From Acanthosepion esculentum (Eukaryota; Mollusca; Cephalopoda; Sepiida; Sepiidae), in assembly GCA_964036315.1 (NCBI GenBank), contig OZ038488.1, positions 69,421,842-69,485,841 on the forward strand: a stretch of 64,000 nucleotides of DNA, read 5' to 3'. The translations under genes and the position numbers were made by a program. Positions 23,315 to 37,937 of this stretch are shown piece by piece (the first letter of the stretch is position 1; each line of letters starts with the position of its first letter). The notes beneath the pieces are model-generated. The model saw only the letters and a list, made by a program, of their open reading frames with translations. It was not told the DNA's origin and did no database searches.

Positions 23315-26170
23315 TACATACATACATACATACATACATAAAATACTACCTTACTTGAACAGCACAAAAACAAGCTAAAATAATGCACAGCCACACCGCA
23401 CTTAGCAACCAGTAATGGTCTACGGTAATAAATATCCCAAAGGGATCTGCTTTTTCTATTATTTATTTACAGAGTCTAGTAGTCCAAATTGTCACCCATT
23501 CAATACTGATAGGGTACTGTGTTGCTTCATTCTGGTTTTCATCAGTAATATGCAACAGTTGTGAATATTGTGCGCAATAGAAACAGGCCTGCAGAAATTT
23601 CACTTCAAAATAAGTTAATGAAAGAAAATCGCTGCACATCAAGCAGTAATTTAGAAATAAAAGGAGAGAAGGAATATGGAAATTAAAATCATGGTAAAAA
23701 CTTCTTTTTTTTTTAAATTTTTATTATTATTTACATTTGGCAAATACCTAAACATATTCCTGGGAGTGTGGCTTTTACAAGTCCCTGCATGGACAAACCT
23801 CATTTATTCATAAATTGCTCCAAGATATTGTTCATGATAATTTAAGATATCTAATTCCAAAGGTCCTACATGGGCAACCAAGAAATATTTCCTTAGAGAA
23901 TCCTCTACAAAAATTGTTTAAATATAAGAGCCTTGTGGAATTTTACATTTAATCAACTGAAATGATTGCAGAGAATAAAGGTATGAGCACTGAAAGACTT
24001 TCGTAGAGCCCACAAGATCATCAGTTCTAGAATTGATTTTCAAACTGATAAAGCGATTCAGTCATTCAACAAAAACAAAAAAAAATCTACATATTCTAAC
24101 CAGACAGCAGTATATTTGTTTAAACCACAGGTAAGAAAAAATTATCCTTTGCTCTGGTATGAAATCAATTTTTTTTCTCTTACTTTAACAACGAGCTTAA
24201 TTCAATGACACTTAACCTTAATGAACCTCTCAGCTGTCAGTTCTCTACTCCACTCCTTGCACCCAAACTGGGAGGGGTTGTTTTCATCCAATCAACAACA
24301 GTGTGGAGTAAAAAGCTTTCTTTAATGTTTTTCAAACCGTGCAAGCACGTAACTTTACATAACGATAAAAAAGAATCTATCTTGTTTATAACAACAACAA
24401 CAATAATAATAACAAAAGAAAGACAAAGCTCTCAAAATATCAGCCATAGAAAATGAATGAAGCAGACAACATGAATATGGCCAGGTCAAATGGTCAGTCA
24501 TACTGAAACTAAACGATCATTGAAAATAATGGTTTTATTTGCACCAGAGCTGAATGCTTTATCAGAAAGAATATTTTCTTGTCAAAAATTCTGCAGAGAA
24601 ACCAAACTGTTCAGCAGAACATCTCCTCAAAAAAAAAAAAAAGATTCAAGATGAAATTCTATCAATAAAAATCAGCATCTCAGTTGAAACTGAGTAAATT
24701 TTATCCTGATACAGATCAGGTATAAAAACCTATAGAAATAAATAATTACATACAGAAGCAAATACATTTTTATGTTACATGAATATACAATGCTTTTTTC
24801 CCTTTTTTTTTTAAATCCTCACTTAATTTAAATATACACTTGATCATTGAATAACTATTTGCTTAGCTGTCAGTCAGATTCCTATTATGACTGAAAGTGC
24901 TTAAGTTTAAATCAGCCAGAGAACAACTTCAAAAATATTCCACTTGCCCTCCAGAGTTCAACATTCTGGGCCAAAATAGTTACAAATGTGCGTATATTTG
25001 TTCATTTCTGAGTTTAACAGTTAAAACTATGTATTAAAAAGATGGTGGTAATAATAATAATAAATAAATAAATAAAGCTGGCAGAGAAAGAGAGGAGAGT
25101 GTCTACATAAGAATTAAAGAAGTGTAGTTTTTTTTTTTAAAAGCAGCAGAATTTTAAGAAAATAAGTGATGGGAACAAAAGAGAAGATGGTCAAGCATGA
25201 TAATAACTTCAAGAAATAACAAATGAGGAAGTGGACATGTGGCTAGTGGAATGGTCAGAAAAATAAATGCAGTAAGATGCTAAGACCCTCATCTGACCAG
25301 CAGAAGATGAGCAACATTTAAAAAGGCAAAGGCACAAGGCCGGTGAGGTGGGAGACAAGGTACGGGGATAAATGTCATTGATAAGGACAAGTCTTAAAAT
25401 AAATAATGCAAAAACAAAAAAAAAAAATGCTGAGAACAAAATAAATGATAACAGGTTCAGATGTCGATGAGTGACCCGGACGGAAAGGACAGGGAGTGGA
25501 GAGAGTAGGGTGATCATTGGATAAGGAACAAGAAACAATTGATAACATTTCTAAGCCTATTAAACCAAATCAACTATTTTCATTCAATTCATTATCATTC
25601 GTCAAAAATAGTTCAAACTATAAGTCGCATTTTGCCGTTACAAATTAAAAAGTAACTCCGCCTAACCAATTACAATCACACAATTGGCACATGTTGGGTT
25701 GGACCGATCAGTACAATTTTGATAGACATTTAAAAAAAATTCTCCCCACTCCTTCCATACTGGAAGAAAGCCGAAGAACAGATCAGTCAACATTCTTTGT
25801 TGAGAACAAAGAGAATGACACCTATAGTCAGAAAAACAATAAGCGGTATAATGTACCGATGGCTGCCGCTTAACACTGTGTAACAAAAAAAAAAAAAAAA
25901 AAAAATCGTTTGTTTCGCTTCCAATCTCTTCTGCTATACTAAATATATATTATTATTATTATTAGAAAAATATTGTTTTAACATTTATTAAGACAGGCTT
26001 GTAATAACAAAGACGACAAGTAATTAACTTCAATTGAATTGACTATTGAGGCTGAAGACACATTTTCCGATTGATGCCTCTTAAAATTAAATCTTAAGTA
26101 CTCTAAAAAGACACAATATAACGACAACTGGTCCACAGGAAATACACTGTGACATGAACAAGTCGGGCTA
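20578..26170. other. Gene-free stretch with microsatellites
   Basis: Contains a 24-base poly(A) run near 21309, a (GT)n tract at 21471-21499, a (TA)n-(CA)n-(CATA)n compound tract at about 23271-23340 and a probable SINE at 23140-23270. An 85-codon frame at 22018-22275 is low-complexity and unrecognised. Confidence 0.45.
23140..23270 (+). repeat. tRNA-like SINE related to the 3.5-4.1 kb array
   Basis: Blocks tggttaatgagctagc, gtgggtttgatcaatattggg and ctgtgccaaaataagct follow in the same order as in the tandem array at 3519-4106, with more divergence. Confidence 0.5.
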
Positions 26171-26795
26171 CAGATTGAACCTCACTAATCCGGGATTCAT
26201 TAGTCCGGAGGCTTTTATAGATTTGGGACGGTAATTTCAATCTAGTGGTCATTAGTTTGTTAGTATTTTTAAAAAATAAATAAAATTAAAAAAAAAAAAG
26301 AAATGGAGAAAAATCAACAAAAAATGTATAAAACTTAATTTTATCAAAATCTATGCAATAAGTGAAAAAGAGAGATTGGAGAAAATTCTGATATATGCTA
26401 TAGAACAGGATAGAGTTTTGTTTTTATTGAAAAGCGATATTGTTAAGAAACAATCAAGAAATGTCTGGGCGATAAATAAATTATTTAATTTAAACAAACA
26501 AAAGCAAAAGAAAAAAATCAACTAATTATTGGATTCTAATTAATTATTCAATGCTTATTTAATAAATATAAAAGTTAATATAAAGCAGTTTTTATTCCAA
26601 ATTTTGGAGAGAAAAATGTCTTCCATGAGATCACTCCCACCCCCACCTATGTAAATTATCATTGTATTAATAAAAACAGTACAAGATATGTATTATTTTG
26701 CCATTTTTAAAACTCTAAGTATCACTGGTTCAGAAAATCTGATACTCCGGTGCTTGTCTGGTCCCAAGTTTGTCGGATTAGTGAGGCTCAACCTG
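26171..26795. mobile_element. pogo/Tigger-like non-autonomous DNA transposon
   Basis: Starts cagattgaacctcactaatc and ends with the complement of caggttgagcctcactaatc; both ends are flanked by TA. The tip CAGGTTGA...CTAATCC is the known end of Tigger-type (pogo family) elements. The 625-bp interior is AT-rich and has no transposase frame, so it would need a transposase in trans. Confidence 0.75.
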
Positions 26796-29273
26796 TAAAA
26801 ACTTAAGTAGTCATCTTTAGCTTACAAGAAGTATATGGATAGTAAACCATCCTTGATTAATAATTGTGTTTTTTTTAGCCTAATTAAAGTTCTGCGAAAC
26901 ATTTTTGTTGGAATTATTGAAATGAGGAATTATCCTAATTATATGATTTGCATTTTTGTACCAACCATGCTCATCTTTTCATCTTAATTAATCTGTAGAT
27001 CCACAACTCGGAACGGTCAACTCTGGTACCAAAGCACAAGGTGATTATCATTATAAGTTCGGGTCACGCATTAGAGCAGACAAGAACCACAAATGGCTCT
27101 GGAATCAAACCTAATCTTCCGTGGAGGCGATGGATACCTGTGACACAGGCGGTGATCAGTGGATTGGCACTAGACATCAGTAAGCCTAACAATCAAGATG
27201 AGCATGCATGCTCAAAAAGCAAAGATTATAATAAAGACATTGGATAAACTTTGATTAAATTTTCCATTTCTTTAGTTAACACTTTCATTGCTGCATTGTT
27301 ATAGCATTATTGCCTGGCTGTGCTGGACCATTTTGGGAAAAAATAAGAAATTGCCATTCACTGGAAAAAAAAAAAAAAAAAAGAAAATAAAAAAAAACAC
27401 TGATGACAATTTCTCATAGTTGCCGTCATTTTGGTTTTGATCAGATACCCTTCTGTACAGACTAAGCTATATGACACCCTGAAAACACAATATAATAAAA
27501 ATACGTCACAAAACAGGTTGTGTTGTATGCTACTATATGTCTATGCTGGTTTGGAAGTAGCACTAGCATATTTTACAATTTCTTTAAAACGTGTATATAT
27601 ACGTTGACAGCAGGCAATGTCAGTTTCATTAAGACATATAAGTATGTCCGCAGCAGCAGAATTGTTAATCACTCTAGACTTCATTAAGATGATATGTAAT
27701 ATTTAAAGATTAAATTTTCCTGGGGTTAAATTTGTATTTTTGTGTGTGCGTTAGACATGTCATTAGGGCCCAAATGCATGTGATCTTCTTGTGATAAGAA
27801 GAAGTTTCTAAGTTAGAAAACCGGTGCTTCCCTTACCCACGTTTCTTTCCCATTTAACTTGATGTCATTTATAAGGTGAATGAATATTAAGCATAGACAT
27901 TTTCATGGGCATTTTCTTTAATTACTCATATCTCGTAATCAAGTGTCAGGGATTTTAAAGTTGCACTCATATTCAGTTAGGCATATGCTCTTTTAAATGT
28001 AGAAACTGTTCAAGTTAAATACTTGTATCTCCCAAAAACCTAGGGTTCATGTTTTATGGTTTGTTCATATTTGCTATTGAAGACTTTCACACAAAGTGTT
28101 CGTGTGTGTGTGTGCGGGGGGGATTAACCGCCTCATTGGGGGATGAAGATTTGGGACCACAGTTAGACAAATTCAAAATGTTGGACTTTAATCTTTTTAC
28201 AAACTATAATTCTACAGTGTTACTTTTTGAGTCAGATGATCTTGGAAGTGGGGAATAAAATTCTAAAATATAGTGAAAAGGATGCATAGGAAAAATAAAA
28301 TGCATAATTGGTCATACCACCATTGTCTGTTCTGAATTCAAGCAGGACCAAAAATAAACCAAAAAATAATAATAATAATAATAATAAAAAATCGCATTTT
28401 AGCCGTTGAGTACAATGGCTTTCTACATGACACATGTAAAAAAATAAAATAAAAAGTTACTGTTAATAGTCCAAAAGAAACAAGTACAATGGTTATAACA
28501 CCTAGTCCAGAAAAGCTCAAGAGAACTATATGGTTTTTTCAAAATCAGCACCACTTCTATGACATCACAATTGCTTTTGGAACGTCTCTTGCACATAACT
28601 ATCAGAGACAATTCCTGAAATTATAATTCAGCCACCAACAATACCGTTAAAAATGTTTGTCATTACAATAAATAAAACACATTTTCTTTTGCTTTTTTTG
28701 CGTTGTAACCTAAAATTTGTTCTTTTTAATGGAATAATTATAGATACTTTAATGCTATTTTATATTTCATCAAACCAATCTTATAAGCAGTATTGATAGT
28801 TACTTTATTTTTTTTTACTAGTACGTCTTTCATTTTAATTTCAGTTAGTTTAAAAGCAGGTCCCTGAGGAAAGGGAAACGAGTGAGTCTCGCCGGAGATT
28901 TATTCGGTACTTCCAATCCACGCTGTCTACTAATGGTCATAGAATGACAATTTGGAGTTGCAATAAAAAGTAGCTGATATTAAGATGAAAGGAATACGTG
29001 TCAAAAATTATTCCTTAAGAGTATCACTTTAAATTTTCTCTCTCTCTCAAAACAACAAAATCTCCAGTTTCATTACATAATAAATCAGTGTTTGTATTAG
29101 TTGATTGCAACACTGAACAAATGGCCAGTAGACAATGTAGATGTTAATTTGGTTTTAAAATAAATAATTCTCCCTAACAGAAGTGAATTAATTCAGGCCA
29201 GCAGTATGTCGTTTCACTTACCACATGGATTTCAAAAGTAAGCCAAGAAAGTCTGGGAATAATAATAATAATC

Positions 29274-29462
29274 ATGAAGGCAGAGCAGGCAAAAATAGAG
29301 AGGGACTACAACCTGGCAGGGCAAATTTCTAGGAATCTTTCTACCTTGAGGGATGCTTTAGGAATACCTGACATCATTGGGTGTATGCAGATGACAGCAC
29401 TGCTTGGAATAGCTCATGTGCCGAAGAAAGTGTTGGGTCTTTCAGCTGCGGGTAAGAGGTGA
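29274..29462 (+). pseudogene. LINE ORF2 C-terminal scrap
   Basis: The 62-codon frame ends with MQMTALLGIAHVPKKVLGL. This resembles the closing word of some LINE polyproteins (pattern xxxLLGTAHxLRKVL). Nothing else of the element is left. The match is short, so this is a tentative call. Confidence 0.45.
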
Positions 29463-29875
29463 GATATGATCAGCATCACCCAGCTAAAAACATCTGAGAG
29501 TTGGAAAAGTTATCAAATAAATAAAAAAAAACAAGTCTGAAAAAGTAAGATTTATGTCTCTCTTATAATTGCATTGAGACATCTATTTGAAATCTTTCCA
29601 ACACTCCTACCATATATTATTCACAACTTAAATGGAGAAATTACAAGAATGGTTTTAGTTATCACAAAACTGATATTTTACTAAGAAAAGAAAATATTTC
29701 AACATGGGGAAACATTTAAATGATTGTGTGTACAATAATTTAATTTCCGAATATTTTAAGGGTTTGTATGATCATTCAGAGTGACTTAATTATTTCCAAA
29801 ATATATTTTTTTTAAAGTTAAAAAAGTAAATTATATCATAATTACACACCTATTTTTATAATACCTACAGCATAA

Positions 29876-29911
<36 letters not shown>

Positions 29912-30584
29912 GCACACATTCAGACAGACTTCCTGAAGGGAAAGTCTACTAATGTTTCGCCTAACGCGATCCGGTTGTGCGTTTTGTTATGACAATGGAG
30001 TATTTTATACGAGAAAAGGTTTTGAAAGAAAGTCTAAATTGAAGTCTACAACTAATAATGTTGAGTAAGAATAGCACAAACACAACACAATCATTTTGTT
30101 TAGCGGAAAAACAAAGAACATTTGTTAACAAACAGCAAGTTGAGTTATTTACAAAAGTATGGAAAGTTTGGAAAGCATTGAGTTCACAGTTTCTTTTTTG
30201 AATTTTGGAAATCTAAATATAAAAAATATTGCAGAAATACACATTTGGATATGAAATAATGTACTGTTTGCAAGTATAGACAGACAAAAAAATGGCTGAT
30301 ATTGATTCAAAATAACAGAAATGGCTGCTTGTCTCAACTTGGCAATATATGAATTTGGACTAACAACAAGAACTTACTAAGTTAGAAAAACTAATCATTT
30401 TAGTTTCTACTCTTTTGATTACTGTCATTATGATAGTCAATAACACTAAGACTGGCAAACATTAGGATCAGTTAACTTTCATCACAGTCTAGATAATTAT
30501 CTTAAGTTCAATATCTTTATTTATATTTATATGACAAAATAATCTAAATGAATTATAATCTCCCTTTATATATAATCTTTATTT

Positions 30585-30619
<35 letters not shown>

Positions 30620-31225
30620 TTATTTTCAACTAATATATGTTAACAATGTCATATCATCGGGTTTTGAAAGTAAAGCTTTATTTAGCCATTTAAGGAAAAT
30701 AATTTTTTTTTTCAGTTACTTATGGTACAAAAACAATTCAAGTTTTTTTGCCCAGTATAGAAAATTCAGAGAAAATAGAACCAAGTCAGGTAAGAAAAGG
30801 TTGATTTGCTAGTCAAAAATTGAGGCAACATTGCCGAAAATATAAGAAGTTGTCGTCTTCTTTCAGCGTCTGTCAATGTTTGCCTCATCTGTGCAATATG
30901 TACGTGTCCAGATACTTCCCAGAAAACCAAAGTCTCTATAGACCAGATTTAGTAAAGTTGGGAGGTTAAATATATTTTTTATAAATTATAAATGCTTCAA
31001 TTGGTACTTTTCAATCTTCCCCCAATTCTTTTGATGGTATGACATCCCATTTGTATTGATGAGAACTGCACTCTTAAAACTAACAGAAGAATTGAGAAAG
31101 TTTTTAAGATGAAAACTAAAAGTGCCAATCAAGTAACACTAAATTAATAACTTATTTCTTGAAATGACCAAGAAATAATAATAGGGCCTTTTTATTGCCA
31201 TAAATATGCATGAATATATGCAAAT

Positions 31226-31600
31226 AGTGTAATGGTTAATGACTCAGAGCCAGAAATCGGCAAATTGAGTTCAAATTCCAGTCGAGTTCATTACACCCAC
31301 TTTTGCACAAACAGCATTGGGAAAGATATGAATATCTTTCTTCTCACCTTTACAGATAGATTGGACACTCTAGTCATGGATGGCAAACAGTCTAGGAGAA
31401 GAACAATTCCTAATTTAAAACCACTCAGCTACCTGAAGCAGTAGCACAAATATGGTTAGACATGGGTGGAGATAATGTCAAGCAAAAACACGATAAATTT
31501 CAACAACTATGGTTCTACTGCAGAGCAGTTATCCAAGAATGTTGTTGAAACTGATGGGCATAGGAAGGTGGATGAATACAGTAAATGTTTATTTGGGGAA
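31226..31600 (+). repeat. tRNA-derived SINE, family A, long copy
   Basis: Shares with 4794-5160 the tRNA-like head (gtgtaatggttaatgactc, gagttcaaattcc), then ggatggcaaacagtctagga, ctcagctacctgaagcagta and gcagttatccaagaatgttg. The pair defines the family length. Confidence 0.7.
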
Positions 31601-32612
31601 TTTTCATACAAAGGTGGGAAAACATGGTGTTCAAATTTTGGCAGAGTTTTGGTTGTGTACATTTTACTTTAATGCCCCTGGAAAAAGGCATGAACTGCCA
31701 TCTGTCAGAAAATGGAATAATAGAACAGTTCAAATTCCAACTGAGGTTAGTTTATTCTGATTTCCCCAAATGCTTTTAACACGAGCATATCACAATGGCT
31801 AACAGAATTCAGCTTGTAACACAAGGCATGGAGAAGTGCATGGCATGAATAACTCTTCCTAGCCGAGAAATGATATGTAGGACCTTCCTCAGATTAAAGA
31901 CTCTCTTTTAGTAATATCTGTCATATAATAGTTGAACTGACTCCTCTTGCTCTCTCAGATGTTATAAAGAACAAATATGCAGCATGGTCTTTCAATGTCT
32001 ACAGAGTTATGGAACCAAACATTTTATAATAAAAAAAAAATACAAAGTGAGGTTCAGACTTTTACAACATACATTAAGTAATAGAGAGTAGTGTAGTCGA
32101 TAGTTAGCCAATTTGTCTAAGAAGTTGTATCATCAGTAGATGCTGCCATGTTATGGTCTCCCATAAAACTAAATTTAGAAATATCTAGATAAGATATTGA
32201 AAGCTAGTCTTCTAAATAATTCAAAGCTAGTTTTGTGTTTTTGAGCCAGACTAAGCTAATGTTAGTTTTGATGTGTGTCCATAAACAGAGCATTTAAGAT
32301 AGTAATTTATCGTGGGACTAAAAATGTGATTAAAAAAAGGTTTATAAGAAAACAATTATCAATAATTAGTTTTATTATTTGTGTATATGTTGGCACAAAA
32401 TATTATTTTGTTTAGTTTACCTGCTTATTTTGTATTAAATGTGTATAAAAGTTTACCCTCCACACCAAAAAAAAAGAAAAAGAAAAGAGATTCAGTCCAT
32501 AGAAAGAAAAAATCTTTTGTACACACATATTTTAGTATAAAACAAAGAAAAACCAAAAAAAACAAAAAAAGAACCCAGAAAAAGATACCCAATAAATAAG
32601 TTGCTAAAACTG

Positions 32613-32618
<6 letters not shown>

Positions 32619-32666
<48 letters not shown>
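32619..32666. repeat. (TA)n microsatellite
   Basis: Pure TA tract; a second TA tract followed by a CA run lies at 32880-32934. Confidence 0.95.
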
Positions 32667-32671
<5 letters not shown>

Positions 32672-32878
32672 CCAAATTGTAATTGGTAGGGATTATTCCA
32701 AAGAGGACTTTTAGTCCATATGAGATCTCACTGTATGATACAGAGAAATTTATAATAATTATTGTGTGTGTGTTTGTGTTTTGCGTGTATTAAATTACTT
32801 CATCAAATTTATGGTTTCAAGTAAAAGGTAAAAAAAAATGATTAAAAACAAACCTTGTAATTACTTAAGACATTATTG

Positions 32879-32919
<41 letters not shown>

Positions 32920-34200
32920 CACACACACACACAAATATCAAATTTTGGATAATTAAAAAATTTTTCTTTTCTTTGTAACAGTTGAGTATGTACACACATA
33001 CATTCTCAAGTGCATGTTTACTTGTGTGTTTGAGGGAGTATTATTATGTTGATTATATGAAATGCGAAAGTACCTCATGATAAATCAACCAGACACAAGT
33101 ACTATATAAGTAGATATATTTGCCAGGTACATGTGCGTATTTTTAGCTTGGAGATAGCTTGTTTGGATTAGCTACAAAAACATCTATGTAATTATTTTGA
33201 ATAAAAGTCAGGTTTAAAACTACTAATTCATGATTTTAAAGGGCTATTTTAACTCAAATAGTGTGCATGCATGTACACAAGAGGGAATTTGATGAAAAAA
33301 TGCTATAATTTTTCAATTGTTTATCAACTTTTCATGATGGCTTACTCAAATCTACTTTCTTTAATTTTGGTATCTAAGAAATAAACGGTACAGATTAATG
33401 AGGATCAATTGCCTTGGGTAAAAACACAGAGAAAGCTGAAAAATACAATGATGGCACTATAAAGCAGTGATTCTGAAGTGGGAGACAGTTGGTTCCCACG
33501 AGAGGAATTTGTCAGATGCCACCTTAGTACAATTCCTTGAATATCTTTTTGCCTACCCATCTGTCTGCTATTGCATAGCTACAAAATGGCTAAAGCTAGC
33601 GACACACAATTTTCTCTGATTGCTGACGGGCCCTCAAAATGTTTATAAAAAACAAAATACTTTTTTTAATATTCTCCAACTGTTTAAGTTTTTAGAGAAG
33701 GGTTTGATTTACAATGTAAGTATAATACTAAATTCAAGTCTGTCAAGATATTTAAAGTGAATCTTTATTGTTTTGGTTAACTTTATAAAGTCAACTTTTA
33801 GCTGAATATCCCCTGGTTATTTTTTTCCCAATCATTCCTTTCTTCCTAGGATTTTTCTGGCCTCCAGAATCTTTTTGTAGCACTTCTCTTGCACTTAGTA
33901 ATTACTGCAATAAAAATCTAGATTTTTAAAATACAGACTTGAAAAAATTTGTGGAATCCCCAGATATCTAAATTAAATATTATTCAAGAGTTCATAATAG
34001 TGAAGATTTACAAATAAGGTAAGATTCAATAAACACATCATTCTTTGATGATTTGGGGATTACAATAAGGATTGAATGGGGAGATAAGTGAGGGAAACTA
34101 ATTTCCCCACTTAATTACCTATTGCTTTCACCCAATTTCACAATATCTGACAACTATCAATACATTTAGCCTGTAAATACAATCTGACAGCGATCTATAT

Positions 34201-34719
34201 CAGTGTTTCCCAACCTATGGCCACATGGCCAAAATGGACCATGGCAAATTTCAGGTGGGCCACAGAAATTTTATAATTTTTACTGGGCTACAGCTTATTG
34301 AATGGTCCATAGAGTTTTTATTGACTACTAGTCCTTAAATTAATGAAATTAAATGTAATTAATTTTAATATATTTAGATTACAAAAATTTACTAATTACT
34401 TAGTGTTTGAATAACTTAATTTGTCACACATTGAAATTTAAATATGGACACCAGAATTTGTGGACAAGTTTTTTGTTTTGTGCCATATAGAGGAAAAATT
34501 GTAAAAATAAATACTGATAATAAATGGTCATTTCATTGGAGATGCAAAATATTTTGATGCTTGTAAAATTGTGTGGCCAGTAAATAGACATAGTTGTATG
34601 TTTATTGGACATATTCCATATAAAATAAAAGTAATTTTTTAGACTATAATAATTTCATGGGTCACCAAAATATTCTGTGGTCAAAGTGGACCATGACCTA
34701 AAAAAGTTGGTAACAACTG
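34201..34719. mobile_element. hAT-like non-autonomous element
   Basis: The left end cagtgtttcccaacctatgg and the right end aaaaagttggtaacaactg are imperfect inverted repeats of the common hAT tip (CAGTGTTTCCCAACC). The flanks atctatat and atctaggt agree at six of eight positions, consistent with a decayed 8-bp target duplication. Inner words (ggccacatgg, gaccatggc / gtggaccatgacc) also pair. No transposase. Confidence 0.65.
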
Positions 34720-34844
34720 ATCTAGGTCATCAGTTGTTTGCTTTACTCTAGAGCAATAACAAGCTCATTTTGTATATCCTTACTAATGAGTAGCAAGATC
34801 AATCTTCATTGGTTGCCCATAAAAGATGGTGCTTCACAGTGTGG

Positions 34845-34990
34845 CAATGGTTAACAAGCTAATCTAGCAGATTTTTACTGTATAGTCAGTACTATTCTGA
34901 GTGTCCCAATGACTTTGTATACAACCAAGTTAAACTGCATATATATCAATAAGTTGTCTTCCTCTAGTCACAGAGTCATACATTGAACTT
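34845..34990 (+). repeat. tRNA-like SINE, single copy of the tandem-array family
   Basis: The blocks cagtgtggcaatggttaaca, agctaatct, ttctgagtgtccc and gactttgtatacaaccaagt follow the order seen in the units at 3519-4106. Confidence 0.55.
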
Positions 34991-36124
34991 TACTGAACTC
35001 TTCAAAGTTTTCCTAAATCATTCCAGGCTAAAGATATTTTAATGTTATCATAGACAGTGAGAATTAATAAAATCAATTCTTTGTGATTAGAAGTTTTATG
35101 AATAAGAATTTCTAGGTAAATCTTTTGGAATTTCATGCCCTGGAAACAAACTAAACAAAATCTTCTATTTTAGAAAAGTAAAGAAAAAAAAATTTTGTTT
35201 TTAAATTTTTAACAAAAAATAATTTAGCAACAGGTTAGAATTTAATTTTTGCTTCTTTTAACTGTAAGTGGGGAGCTAAAAAAGATGTGGTTGGTAAAAA
35301 TCTTTTGTGTTGATCGGATAAATATTGCTAAAAGAGAAATTTAGAAGTTATGTGATAGCATTTTCAAAGGAATTAATAAATAAAACGCTAAGATTTACAA
35401 GGTGTCCATTTTTGAGTAACTGGCATTGTGAAATCGTTTCTAATGACTAGAAACAATTTGGCTTAATTTTAGCAACAAAGGAAGAACTACTGCAGCCAAT
35501 CCATCAGAGCAGCAAATAAATGTCAGTTAATATCCTGAAGTATACTAGTCGAGCCCCAGAAGGTTTTTCACATGAACCATTTCATTTTCTTTGAAGATAC
35601 AATTCTTTACTCAGAAACCAGAAATATTCAGTTGGTGGTGCATTGGTTTGTATTACATTTAATATCGAGAATCTAAACCAACTATCTTGTGCGTGTAATC
35701 CAAGAAGACATTACCAGTAAGCTGAAATGTTCACCTTGAAGACATTTGTACTACCTGGCCATTTTAGATTTCAAAAAACACAGACAAGATTTTTCCTCCC
35801 TACTAGACAAGAGATAAAAAAAGAAAGAAAATGATTAATCCTAGATCCTAGCCTGCTGACTTGAATTACAGACAGCCATCAAATTATTATTATTTTTTTT
35901 TTTTTACTCAAACACCCACTTAGATGTAAAATGGAATGATTTTTTTGTGTTGTGAATAATAATGAATATAGCAGCCATTGCTGCTTTACCTGAGCATAAT
36001 TTATTAATTTAGTTAATTTTACTTCCCATTTTATCATGTTCTAGTAAATATGTTAATAAATAAAATCATTATTCATATTATAATTATATTAATATATAAA
36101 ATATTATTTACATTATATGATTAC

Positions 36125-36170
<46 letters not shown>

Positions 36171-37003
36171 CAGAGAAGCTATCACAATCACATGGTTAGC
36201 TAGTATTAAGCTTAAACCTTACTGGCAACTCTGCTTTGATAATCTTGTGCCAGACTATATCAAATCATACATTATGAAACCTTAGTTTTCATCAGTATTA
36301 CAATATGCTAGCTTTAGAAAACTGGCAAATACATTCACAGTAAACAGCCAAACTTTCAAGACAGACACAGAAAAAGTAATTTAAAAATTTCGGAAGTAAA
36401 TTAATGTACAAGTTTTAGAAATAAAACATAAAAGATTTATCATGATTTTAGTTTGTTAATTACAATTCTACATTTTTTTTTCCTTATTAATATTTTAATC
36501 ATCTGCAGTTGTAACAGTAAATCTTCTAGAGTTCATATTTAACCATTTTCTAACTGGAGTAAAATGAGAGAAAATTGACACCATTTCCCCCCAAAAAAAT
36601 CATACCTGTAATGTTTAAATGTTTATTCAGGGAAATTAGAAACAATTTTATCATTAAATATTTAGCAAATTCTGATTTAGGAATTAATAGGATTTCCCTC
36701 CCAACCAACAAGCTATTTATTAGTGAGAGTATTTTGAATAGAATACAGTTTGAGAGAGAGAGAGAGACAGAAAGATTGATCACACAAAATAATTAAAAAA
36801 ATGCACAATGTGAATAAATAAGTGCATTTGTTATTTAAAAAAAATGTATGTGCAAAGGTTTTTATTCTTTCTCCCATATTCGTTAAAATAGAGACCAAGT
36901 TTTAGAATTTGACAAATAGAAACTGTATATGTGTATTTTTTCTTTTTGAGGACTTTTTATGTAAGAGAAAAATATGGGCTGACTTATTAATTAAAGGCAT
37001 CAT

Positions 37004-37038
<35 letters not shown>

Positions 37039-37574
37039 AACATAGCTATAATGAAAATAATAATAATAATGCATTTTTCTTTTTTGTCTATATTTTCTTT
37101 CCTTTAAATCAAAGTGTACATGCAACTTTGACTAGAGGGATTAAGTAAATACTTTGATGGGTTTCGAGACAAGGGAGAAAAAACTAATATAAAAAAAAAA
37201 CACATACACAAAAAAAATGAGAAATTACAAATGAAGGAATGAAAAAAAAAGAAAAAAGGCATCCAACTATGCATTCATTGAAGAATTAAGGTGCAAAATA
37301 TTTTGATGGCCAAATCTCCAGTTCTCTTTGGGTGATATTGAAGCTCATGCCCTAAATGCACCATACTGAATCAGATTTTGTGCTGTTCTTTTCTTTTTGT
37401 TGACAGTTATCAATCCTAGTTCTGAACAAATGATAATGAAAAAAATATTTTCAAAAATTCCATAAATTAAATCTATTTCAATGTGAACTCAACTAAAAAA
37501 TATAAATGGATAATTCCAACAAGTTGATGTCATCTTTTGTTCAGGATATTTGATATCAATTCTGGTGTCCTTAT

Positions 37575-37626
<52 letters not shown>

Positions 37627-37891
37627 TTTACACACACATATATACATACAGAATATAAAAAAGATTTTTTACTTAGCTTTTGCTGTATCAGTGAATTGTA
37701 GTTTCATATGCTCTTGCAATTTTTTGGTGATTGCACAATCCTCAGGTAGGGTACTTAAAAATTGCGAGAGCATATGAAACTGCAAGTTGCAGATGCAGCA
37801 AAAGCTCAGTTTTTATTGTATATTGCTCTGTATTTTATATTGAACAATGTTCAATAACATTTGTGTCTTTGACAATTTTTATTGTTATAAT

Positions 37892-37937
<46 letters not shown>

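Larger units (their letters stand above)
26796..34200. other. Gene-free stretch with repeats
   Basis: No host exon supported. It holds a LINE fragment near 29274, a SINE at 31226, and microsatellites at about 29878-29912, 30592-30620, 32619-32666 and 32880-32934. A 68-codon frame at 27041-27247 is not recognised. Confidence 0.4.
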
